A stretch of DNA of 7,016 nucleotides, taken from positions 1 through 7,016 of the forward strand of contig DBMA01000031.1 of the NCBI GenBank assembly GCA_002298905.1, given 5' to 3'. The DNA comes from Mycoplasma sp. UBA710 (GTDB lineage: Bacteria; Bacillota_I; Bacilli_A; Mycoplasmatales; Metamycoplasmataceae). Below, in pieces: positions 1 through 6,524 of the stretch. The number at the start of each line of letters is the position of its first letter. Position 1 is the stretch's first letter. Under the pieces are notes generated by a model. That model saw nothing but the letters and a program-made list of their open reading frames with translations. It was not told the DNA's origin and ran no database searches. Both the position numbers and the translations under genes were made by a program.

Positions 1-967
1 GATGATTATCTTCCGGCAGCGTGTATTTTACAATGGAATCCCCTTTGTCCGCACAAAGAACAATGCCAATCGGTTGTGAATCCCCCTCATTCATCATTTC
101 ACGGGTATAATAATTCACATACATTTGCATTTGTCCTAAGTCTTGATGAGTTAATTTATCAATTTTCAAATCAAATAGGACAAAGCATCTTAATATTCGA
201 TTATAAAAAACTAAATCAACTTTGAAATGTTCCTCTTCAAAAGTAAATCTTTGTTGTCTTGCAACAAATGTAAATCCTTTCCCTAATTCTAATAAGAAAT
301 CTTCTAAATTATCTATTATTTTAGTTTCTAGTTCAGCTTCAGAGTAAGAAGGAAGCTCGGGCAATCCTAAGAATTCTAAAACATAAGGATCTTTGATTGC
401 ATCTTCAGGCTTTTCTATAATTTGTCCCTTTATTGATAATTCCTTTACCTTGCTTTTATCCGTTGAAAGAAGTAATCTTTCAAATAAGGAAGAATTCAAT
501 TGACGTTCAAACTCACGCAAACTCCAATTATTTTTAAAACATTCAATTTCATAAAAATGACGCTCGTCAATACTATCTATTCTCATTAATACTAGATAAT
601 GACTCCAGCTTAAAAAGAATTGTCTTTCAACATTTGAATTAGTAGGAAAATTGAATTAGGTAAACACTGTTTCTCCAATTTGATCATGTGAATAAACCAT
701 ATAAAATCTTCTCATCAATTTTATATTATCTTTAGAAAATCCTTTCCCAAATTCTTTAGTGAGTTTGTTTGAAAGTCCTTCTATAACTTTAGCACCATAT
801 TCAGCACGATAATTTCCTTTTTGTTCATCTTCTATAATCATTTTACCAATATTGTAATAAGTATATACCATAGCAATATTTACAGCAGTTTTGACACTTT
901 TTCTAGCTTGATTAATTAAAGAAGAAATCTTAGTATATAAACTGTCAACTTTTTCTAGTTCATCCAT
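1..967 (-). pseudogene. DUF1016/YhcG-type PDDEXK nuclease gene, interrupted by an in-frame stop and partial at the left edge
   Basis: Reading leftward from ATG (965-967), 103 codons lead to TAA at 656-658. The same frame is then open for 218 more codons to the window edge, with no frameshift. The first part matches the DUF1016 N-terminal helical domain, ending ...GETVFT. The second part continues the family after the stop with FFLSWSHYLVLMRID, ERHFYEIE, NNWSLREFERQLNSSLFERL and KDPYVLEFLGL. The PDDEXK core follows: VDLVFYN (Asp codon 215-217) and DLK (164-172), then THQDLGQMQMYVNYY. Family members usually have Gln or a similar residue at the stop, so one CAA-to-TAA change explains the break. 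About 322 residues are readable, near full length, with a short C-terminus missing. GAGG at 976-979 lies 8 nt before the ATG. The family is common in defence islands and near restriction-modification genes; its molecular role is poorly known. Family identity is strong; loss of function is inferred. Confidence 0.88.
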
Positions 968-1184
968 TTTTTATACCTCATTTCTAGAAATATTAACCAA
1001 TTTAATTTTAACATAAGATAAATCTAAATAAAAGAAATTAATAATTTTTATTTAATAAACTTTCTGTTGTTTTATTTTTAAAAAACTTCTCATTATTTCA
1101 ATATTTTTAATTACTATTTTTTTAAAATAATCAAAAAAGTATATATTTTGACAATATTCGATATAATAAGCACGAAAAATAGTT

Positions 1185-1190
1185 TATAAT
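1185..1190 (+). promoter_or_regulatory. Possible -10 box for the rightward block
   Basis: A perfect TATAAT lies 40 nt before the ATG at 1231, a plausible position for a promoter with a short leader. There is no convincing -35 hexamer at the usual spacing, and such a match is expected by chance in DNA this AT-rich. Confidence 0.25.
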
Positions 1191-1218
1191 ATAACATAAA
1201 AAATTTATAAAGAAATTG

Positions 1219-1225
1219 AAAGGAG
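1219..1225 (+). promoter_or_regulatory. Shine-Dalgarno site that fixes the TrlF start
   Basis: AAAGGAG ends 5 nt before the ATG at 1231, which is ideal spacing. An in-frame TTG at 1216 would lengthen the protein by five residues, but the SD site lies inside that extension, so the ATG is the credible start. Confidence 0.8.
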
Positions 1226-1230
1226 TTATT

Positions 1231-3669
1231 ATGGGGATAGAAGAAAAAATCGTTTATAATGCAATAAAAGTTGATTTGCACATACATTCCGTGTTTTCTA
1301 AGACTAAAGATGATATATCATTGGTAGGAGAAAATACTATAGAAAATACAGAAGTTCTTATAGAAAAACTGAAATCAAATAAAATAGATATGTTTTCTAT
1401 AACGGATCATGATTATTTTTCATATGAATTATATGCAAAACTTAAAACATATGAGAAAAATGGAGATTTTAAAAAAATCCTTCCAGGTATTGAATTTTCT
1501 GTTGGCTACGAAAATGAAAATAATGAGGTTAAACAAGTGCATGTAATTTGTATTTTTGATGATGCAAATGAAGAAAAAATTAAAAATATTAAAAAGTGTA
1601 TCCCTATAGATGAAATAAAAAAGCGGAATAGTAAAAATGAAGAGGAAATAATAGAAAAAATTAAATATGATGGAGAAGGAAAATATTTTACAGAAGATAA
1701 GTTTATAAGCATTTTAAATAAAATTGATTTAAATGTAATTATGATTGCCCATCAAAAAAATACAAATCCTGCTAAAAATGATTTGAAAATTTTAGGTGAA
1801 AATAAATTTAATGAGTTTTTAGATAGTGAATATTTTGAAGCCTTGGAATTTAGATCAATGAAAAGATTTGCTTCTCATAAATTATTTTCTATTAATAAAA
1901 ATAAAAATTATGATATTGTTAGATTTATAACAGGTTCTGATTGTCATATGTGGTCTATATATCCTAAGCACGATCCTTCTGAGCAAGATGATAATAATTT
2001 TTCTTTTACATATTTAAAATGTTTGCCAACCTTTAAAGGGTTAGCAATGTCTTTAACAGATAGTACTAGAATTAGATTGCAAGATTCTTTTTTTTCTGTT
2101 GACTCTCAAAAAATTAATGAAATAAAAATGTCTATTAAAGGGAAAAAGTATAATATCCCTATGTCTAAAGGACTTAATGTAATTATTGGAGATAACTCAA
2201 TAGGTAAATCGCTATTATTACATACATTAACTGATAATATTAAATTATTAGATAGTAAAAAGAAGGAAGGATACAAAAAATTTATTGAGAATGAAAGTAT
2301 TGTTTTAGAAACTAAAATTCCTGAAAATATATTATATGAATTTGACTATCAAGGATCAGTTAGAGATAAATTTGAAGAAAGTAATTTAGAAAATAATCAG
2401 GAATTTTTGAAAACAAAATTTCCATTGGAACCCGATAAAACTGAATATGTTGATTATATTTTAACTGCATTTGAAACTTTATACCAACTTATAGAGAATA
2501 AATTCAACTTGGATACTTATAAGAAAAAAATATCAACATTACGTTTGACAGATGAAAATACAAAGAGTTTAAATTTAAAAATTACAAGAATTAAAAATAA
2601 TAAATCTAAAATTAATTCCTTAACAGATTTGAATAATAAAATGATTAAATTAATAGATAGTATTAATAAAATTATTCAATCGGAAGAGTTAGAAAGCCAA
2701 GATAGTCTAGTACTATTAAACTTTATTTCAGAAATAAAAAAAATGAAGGAGAAATATTATTCTAAACTTCATCTCCATCAACGTAAATATAATTTAATTG
2801 AAGCGATTAATTCAGGTATTAATGAAGCAAATGAAAATATTTCAAAATATAAAACAGATTTAGAAAAAATTATAGAGAATATTGAAAATGATGGGAATGA
2901 ATTGGTTGAAAATATTGCTGAAGCATTATATTATCAAAAAAAAGTAAGAAAGTATGAATTTGATATTCCTGAAAAAGAAATAAAATCAGAAATAAGCTAT
3001 TATGGAAAATATAGATTTGTTAAAAGATTTAAAATTTCCGCCTCTGTATCATCAATTAATAATGAATATCTGCAATCAATATTAACTAGATGTATTTTAA
3101 AGGGGAAAGAGATTAATACAACTTCTATAACAGAAAATGAATTAATGGATATCATAAAAAAACAGAACGACATTGGTAACAATGGGAAATCATCAATTGA
3201 ACTGCTTAAAGAAATGGTTTTGTATCATATAAATAAAGATTTTGAAGTGGAAACTGTAATTCTTGATTCAGAAGCTGATGTATCTAGTAAATTGTCCACT
3301 GGGTTGAATTCAACAATTTATTTTGATATCATTTCTAATGATAATACTCAAGGAATATATCTAATTGATCAACCTGAAGATGATGTTTCACAGGTAAGTA
3401 TAAGAAAATATTTAATTGATGATTTTAAAAAAATGTCTGAAAAAAGGCAAATATTAATGATTACACATAATCCACAATTTGTTGTAAATTTAGATGTCGA
3501 TAACATTATTTGTATTTCTAGAACTGAGGATGGAATAATAAAAATTGATTCAGGTGCTTTAGAATATGAAGATTCTATTACAAATATTTTGAAATTGATT
3601 GCAAACAATCTTGATGGAGGAGTAGAATCAATAAGAAAGAGATGGAAAAGATATGAAAAAGATAATTAA
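1231..3669 (+). CDS. TrlF-family protein: PHP phosphoesterase domain fused to an ABC/SMC-type ATPase
   Basis: This is an 812-residue soluble protein. The N-terminal PHP domain (about residues 10-280) has a complete metal-ligand set: DLHIHS (H17, H19), TDHD (D59, H60), PGIEF (E88), H104, AHQ (H174) and GSDCH (D237, H239). PHP domains hydrolyse phosphate esters, including nucleic-acid phosphodiesters. The ATPase half has Walker A GDNSIGKS (320-327), a likely Q-loop Gln374, a long Lys/Glu/Asn-rich helical middle (about 385-650) replacing a coiled-coil arm, a signature-like LSTG (688-691), Walker B LIDQPED (711-717) and an H-loop histidine in ITHNP (H746). This is the layout of the family NCBI calls TrlF AAA-like ATPases, which I recall as linked to defence islands. 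By inference it is an ATP-gated nuclease or phosphoesterase acting on nucleic acid; the substrate is unknown. No motif residue is missing. Its 3' end overlaps the next gene by 17 nt. Confidence 0.88.
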   Translation: MGIEEKIVYNAIKVDLHIHSVFSKTKDDISLVGENTIENTEVLIEKLKSNKIDMFSITDHDYFSYELYAKLKTYEKNGDFKKILPGIEFSVGYENENNEVKQVHVICIFDDANEEKIKNIKKCIPIDEIKKRNSKNEEEIIEKIKYDGEGKYFTEDKFISILNKIDLNVIMIAHQKNTNPAKNDLKILGENKFNEFLDSEYFEALEFRSMKRFASHKLFSINKNKNYDIVRFITGSDCHMWSIYPKHDPSEQDDNNFSFTYLKCLPTFKGLAMSLTDSTRIRLQDSFFSVDSQKINEIKMSIKGKKYNIPMSKGLNVIIGDNSIGKSLLLHTLTDNIKLLDSKKKEGYKKFIENESIVLETKIPENILYEFDYQGSVRDKFEESNLENNQEFLKTKFPLEPDKTEYVDYILTAFETLYQLIENKFNLDTYKKKISTLRLTDENTKSLNLKITRIKNNKSKINSLTDLNNKMIKLIDSINKIIQSEELESQDSLVLLNFISEIKKMKEKYYSKLHLHQRKYNLIEAINSGINEANENISKYKTDLEKIIENIENDGNELVENIAEALYYQKKVRKYEFDIPEKEIKSEISYYGKYRFVKRFKISASVSSINNEYLQSILTRCILKGKEINTTSITENELMDIIKKQNDIGNNGKSSIELLKEMVLYHINKDFEVETVILDSEADVSSKLSTGLNSTIYFDIISNDNTQGIYLIDQPEDDVSQVSIRKYLIDDFKKMSEKRQILMITHNPQFVVNLDVDNIICISRTEDGIIKIDSGALEYEDSITNILKLIANNLDGGVESIRKRWKRYEKDN

Positions 3670-3967
3670 ATTAAGTAAAATAGACAATATATATCTATTG
3701 CTTGATGTAGAAGGGAATGAAATTCTAAAAATAGAAAATAAAACTATTTCAGGTAAAGATATATATGAAAAAATTTATTTGGAACAGTTAGAAACTGGTT
3801 TTAATGAGATAGATCTCAAAACAAATTTAGAAGCTAAAGAAGACCAAATAATTTATAATCATCTTAATACCCTATTTAAAAAGATAGATGCTTCTATAAG
3901 CGAAACATTCAAATCAGAAACAAAAAAAGTTAATGTAGAAAAAGAAAAGGTCATTGCCTCTTCTTAA
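3653..3967 (+). CDS. Small unrecognised protein overlapping the TrlF gene
   Basis: This encodes 104 residues, starting at an ATG inside the last codons of the TrlF gene (17-nt overlap, different frame). I do not recognise the family. The first half looks like a small beta-rich fold (short Ile/Leu/Val-rich strands such as NIYLLLDVEGNEILKI), followed by acidic helices and a Lys/Glu-rich, Ser-ending tail. There is no signal peptide, membrane segment or cysteine pair. The upstream sequence has only a weak SD (GGAAAAG), so translation probably depends on ribosomes finishing the TrlF gene. The overlap implies stoichiometric co-expression and suggests a partner, inhibitor or specificity subunit of the ATPase, but that is inference. 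The gene is likely real, because the frame fills the space exactly and codon use matches its neighbours. Confidence 0.7.
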   Translation: MKKIIKLSKIDNIYLLLDVEGNEILKIENKTISGKDIYEKIYLEQLETGFNEIDLKTNLEAKEDQIIYNHLNTLFKKIDASISETFKSETKKVNVEKEKVIASS

Positions 3968-4012
3968 ATTATAATTCGCTTTATTGTTAAAATATACGTA
4001 ACGTTTGTTATT

Positions 4013-4017
4013 GGAGG
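4013..4017 (+). promoter_or_regulatory. Strong Shine-Dalgarno site of the HEPN gene
   Basis: GGAGG lies 7 nt before the ATG at 4025. It is the strongest ribosome site in the block and supports independent, efficient initiation of the HEPN/nucleotidyltransferase pair. Confidence 0.8.
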
Positions 4018-4024
4018 TATAATC

Positions 4025-4804
4025 ATGCATTCTAAAGAAATAAATGTCACTGAATATTTTCCTTTATTAGTTTTTGAAAATCAAAAAGAAGAAAAACTGT
4101 TTTTACAAAATTTAAAGTCTAGGGGTATTTTTTTATATAAACAGGTTTATGATGCTCTTTGTAATTGGAAACCGAACTGCCATATCAAATATGAATATTT
4201 TAAGAATTTAATACGATATGATAAAGGTATAAGAGATAAACTTTACAAATATTTATGTGTTGCAGAAGAACACTTGCGTAATATAATTTTTGACGAGTTA
4301 GAAACTGTGGAAAGATTTGAAGCTAATGAAACTAAAGAACTTGATATTGAAGCATTACAAGAAAGAAACAAAGAGGAAAGCAATCTAAATTCTAATTTGT
4401 ATGTATATTCTTATTCTAAGTTCTTTGATTTTGGAACAGTAGAAAAGATATTTAAAAAATTTGATTTAGCCAAAAAATATGATATTAATCAAAATGATAT
4501 AAAAATTGTTAGAAAAATATTAAGAAACAAAGTTATGCATCATAATATGTTACTAATATCTTATCATACGGACAAAAGTGAAATTGAGAAAGAAATAAGA
4601 GAAATAGAGGATGGTGTTGAGGCTTTGTATAGACTTTTACCGACACAAGAATTTAAAGAAGGATCTATACAAGATGGAAAATTGACTGGAGGATTAACTT
4701 TAGCAATTAATAAGAGTAATTATGAAAATGGAGATATTAACCAACCGCCTTATGATAATCTTATTTGCTTACATAAATTTAAAAACGGGAGATTTATAAG
4801 ATAA
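4025..4804 (+). CDS. Abi-like HEPN-domain protein, putative ribonuclease toxin
   Basis: This encodes 259 residues, mostly helical. The key motif is RNKVMHH at 167-173, an R-N-x3-H HEPN signature (R167, N168, H172) that forms the active site of many HEPN ribonucleases. An earlier helix (about 66-92, RDKLYKYLCVAEEHLRN) and the N-terminal LKSRGIFL segment resemble the layout of Abi_2/AbiD-AbiF abortive-infection proteins, which have an RNxxxHH-like motif in the same relative position. An acidic linker (about 92-120) separates the two helical parts. The last ~50 residues (GGLTLAINKSNYENGD onward) are not helical and I do not recognise them. Its stop TAA shares a base with the next gene's ATG, so the two proteins are almost certainly made together. 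By inference it is an RNA-cleaving toxin restrained by its nucleotidyltransferase partner. Confidence is good for HEPN and moderate for the Abi link. Confidence 0.72.
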   Translation: MHSKEINVTEYFPLLVFENQKEEKLFLQNLKSRGIFLYKQVYDALCNWKPNCHIKYEYFKNLIRYDKGIRDKLYKYLCVAEEHLRNIIFDELETVERFEANETKELDIEALQERNKEESNLNSNLYVYSYSKFFDFGTVEKIFKKFDLAKKYDINQNDIKIVRKILRNKVMHHNMLLISYHTDKSEIEKEIREIEDGVEALYRLLPTQEFKEGSIQDGKLTGGLTLAINKSNYENGDINQPPYDNLICLHKFKNGRFIR

Positions 4805-5460
4805 TGGAATATATAGCTAAAAAAGATAAAATAAAACAAGTAGCAAGAGAACTTTTTGAGAAGAGAATTATAAAGAAAGTTCGAGAATATTTAAAAAATG
4901 ATTTTGGAAAAAGAAAATGGATATTTGAAGTTTTTTTAGTTGGAAGTGCTAAAAGAAACTTAATATTAGTAGGAAATGAGGGATTTGATCTTGACTATCA
5001 ACTAATATTTAATAAAATGCCAGCAGATTATAAAGAAAATGCTAAGAAAACAAAATTAAAGTTTAAAGAGTATTTTGATAATGCATTTAAAGAACTAAAA
5101 TTAGATTTGACAAATTGTGAGGATTCTACTCATGTTTTAACAACAAAGAAATTAGATGAAAAAAGAAAAGTAACCTATTCCTATGATATTGCAATATTAA
5201 GATATAATGAAAAACAGAATTATTGCATATTGAAAAATGAAAAAAGGGGTAAAAATGATGATTACCATTATATTGAATTGTCAAATTGTGAAAAATTTAA
5301 TGAAAGATATAAATTAATTAGCACTTCAAAAAAATGGAAACAATTAAGGAAGGTTTACAAATCAATGAAAGAAGAAGTTCAAAATCTATGCAAGGATGAT
5401 CGACCTCATTCATTTTCTTTATTAGGTGAAGCAGTAAATGAAGTTTTGCAGAAAAGTTAG
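4804..5460 (+). CDS. Pol-beta-fold nucleotidyltransferase paired with the HEPN protein
   Basis: This encodes 218 residues. The nucleotidyltransferase signature is clear: VGSA at 46-49 (G47, S48), then GFDLDY at 60-65 giving metal-binding D62 and D64, and the third acidic residue D128 in SYDIAIL. All three catalytic aspartates are present, so it should be active. The protein is shorter than typical CBASS cyclic-nucleotide synthases and lacks the usual tight GS-x8-12-DxD spacing (13 residues lie between S48 and D62). The C-terminal half has a helical cap ending HSFSLLGEAVNEVL. ATG at 4804-4806 overlaps the HEPN stop codon by one base (TAATG), implying translational coupling. In known MNT-HEPN (MntA-HepT) systems the nucleotidyltransferase neutralises the HEPN toxin by modifying it with AMP. 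That role is plausible here, but the protein is not a classic short MntA. A nucleotide-signal synthase is the alternative. Confidence 0.78.
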   Translation: MEYIAKKDKIKQVARELFEKRIIKKVREYLKNDFGKRKWIFEVFLVGSAKRNLILVGNEGFDLDYQLIFNKMPADYKENAKKTKLKFKEYFDNAFKELKLDLTNCEDSTHVLTTKKLDEKRKVTYSYDIAILRYNEKQNYCILKNEKRGKNDDYHYIELSNCEKFNERYKLISTSKKWKQLRKVYKSMKEEVQNLCKDDRPHSFSLLGEAVNEVLQKS

Positions 5461-5496
5461 GGAATTCTTTAATTTACTTTAAATTATAATTATTTA

Positions 5497-5507
5497 GAAG
5501 GAGAAAG
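5497..5507 (+). promoter_or_regulatory. Misplaced Shine-Dalgarno-like site upstream of the DUF2971 gene
   Basis: AGAAGGAGAAAG around 5496-5507 is a strong SD match but ends 33 nt before the only usable start (ATG 5541). Two in-frame TAA codons at 5523-5528 prevent an upstream start for that frame. The ATG itself is preceded only by AT-rich sequence. A six-codon frame (TTG 5519 to TAA 5537-5539) lies between, but is also badly spaced. Confidence 0.4.
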
Positions 5508-5540
5508 TTATTAAGTCATTGTTAATAATACAAGAATAAT

Positions 5541-6500
5541 ATGAAAAATGAAGTAATTCAGTATTTAAACAGTTACATGAATCAAGAAGGTAATGCTAAG
5601 TATCAAGGACCAGACTCTTTATTTAAATATAGACCCTTTGATGAGTTTACTTTTGATATGTTAGAAAATAATTATTTGTATCTATGCCCAGTGGAGAAAC
5701 TGGATGATAAAACAGAATGCGATGCTAGACTAGATCTTAATAGACTAATGGATCTAGAAACAAATAATTTAAAAAGAGAATGTGTCGAACAAATTATACA
5801 AATGATAAGACCATATACTTCTATAGAAAATTATGAAGAAGCAAAGTCAAGGATTCAAAGGATTGCTTATGCCAATGGAATGGTTAGACGTCATTTTATG
5901 CTTGATTTATCAAAAGAATTACAAAATTTAGTTCCTGATTTTGATTTTTCACAATTTATAAATTATATAGTAAATATACCAGAAAAAATGGATGATCCAT
6001 CAATAAGACCAGAAATTGAAAAACTTATTTCTATGGCACTTAATGCAAAGAAAGATATGGGATTGTGTTCACTAAGTGAATCACCTAATATTGAAGAAAT
6101 GTGGAAAAACTATTATGCTGGAGATGAAAATGGATACTGTATAGAGTATGATGTTTCCAATTATGAATTTAATAAAAATATACTACCCGTAATATATGAA
6201 GACAAACGTGAAACAAATATAATCATCCAAATTGTCGCAACATTTTTAAATCAAATGATTTTTGGCATGAGTAATGGCCAAATAGAAACTGATAAAACAC
6301 AATATATAAGATTATATTTAACGAAAAACAAAAAGTGGGAATATCAAAGAGAGTGGAGATTGATTGGAGCTGCAGGAGAAAAACCAGTCGCTCCAAAAAT
6401 AAACGCAATCTACTTAGGTAAAAATGTTTCTCAAGAAAATAAGATTAAGATGATAGAATATTGCAAGAAAATGGATATTCAGTTAATAGAAAGAAACTAA
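5541..6500 (+). CDS. DUF2971 family protein
   Basis: This encodes 319 residues. The recognisable DUF2971 pattern is LFKYRPFDEFTFDMLENN (about 27-44), a LYLCPVEKLDDKTEC segment (46-60) where the family usually has a P-x-x-F/L-N-D-x-x-E type motif, GLCSLSES (174-181), MWKNYYAGDENGYCIEYD (187-204) and KKWEYQREWRLIG (264-276). The start is forced by the upstream in-frame TAA codons. No signal peptide or membrane segment is evident. DUF2971 has no established biochemical activity that I can cite. Members are scattered in accessory and defence regions, and the conserved Lys-Tyr-Arg, Cys-Ser, Trp, Glu and EWR residues look like a ligand- or nucleotide-binding site. It lies 80 nt after the nucleotidyltransferase and 24 nt before a second HEPN-type gene. 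A role as effector or sensor in a defence locus is inference only. Confidence 0.8.
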   Translation: MKNEVIQYLNSYMNQEGNAKYQGPDSLFKYRPFDEFTFDMLENNYLYLCPVEKLDDKTECDARLDLNRLMDLETNNLKRECVEQIIQMIRPYTSIENYEEAKSRIQRIAYANGMVRRHFMLDLSKELQNLVPDFDFSQFINYIVNIPEKMDDPSIRPEIEKLISMALNAKKDMGLCSLSESPNIEEMWKNYYAGDENGYCIEYDVSNYEFNKNILPVIYEDKRETNIIIQIVATFLNQMIFGMSNGQIETDKTQYIRLYLTKNKKWEYQREWRLIGAAGEKPVAPKINAIYLGKNVSQENKIKMIEYCKKMDIQLIERN

Positions 6501-6524
6501 ATTGAACTAACAATTGAAAGGATT

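Larger units (their letters stand above)
968..1230. promoter_or_regulatory. Divergent AT-rich intergenic region
   Basis: This stretch separates the leftward DUF1016 gene from the rightward block and must hold promoters for both. The leftward SD is GAGG (976-979, minus). On the plus strand a TATAAT at 1185-1190 is the best -10 candidate for the TrlF gene, but no good -35 box sits 16-18 nt upstream. A TTGACA at 1148-1153 and another TATAAT at 1162-1167 are only 8 nt apart, so they do not form a standard pair. Many A/T runs make chance matches likely. No gene, tRNA or riboswitch-like structure was seen. Confidence 0.5.

Noticed and set aside
1071..1140. AT palindromes such as TTTTTAAAAA as terminators or operators
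   Set aside because: They contain only A/T, occur in a very AT-rich spacer and do not form a stable GC-containing stem.
1148..1167. TTGACA plus TATAAT as a sigma-70 type promoter
   Set aside because: The spacer is only 8 nt, far from the required 16-18.
1216..1230. TTG at 1216 as the start of the TrlF protein
   Set aside because: The AAAGGAG ribosome site lies within this extension and is correctly spaced for the ATG at 1231.
1231..2080. PHP domain of DNA polymerase III alpha or histidinol phosphatase
   Set aside because: The PHP domain is followed by an ABC-type ATPase with Walker A at residues 320-327, not polymerase or metabolic-enzyme sequence.
1506..3608. Minus-strand open frames at 1506-1712, 3000-3182 and 3369-3608
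   Set aside because: They lie opposite the TrlF coding sequence, have hydrophobic low-complexity products typical of antisense AT-rich DNA, and lack ribosome sites and recognisable domains.
4804..5460. CBASS cyclic-oligonucleotide synthase
   Set aside because: The protein is short for a CD-NTase, and no CBASS effector or the usual Cap ancillary genes are next to it; the HEPN coupling fits a toxin-antitoxin pair better.
6223..6408. Minus-strand open frame opposite the DUF2971 gene
   Set aside because: It is antisense to a clearly recognised protein family and has no family signal of its own.
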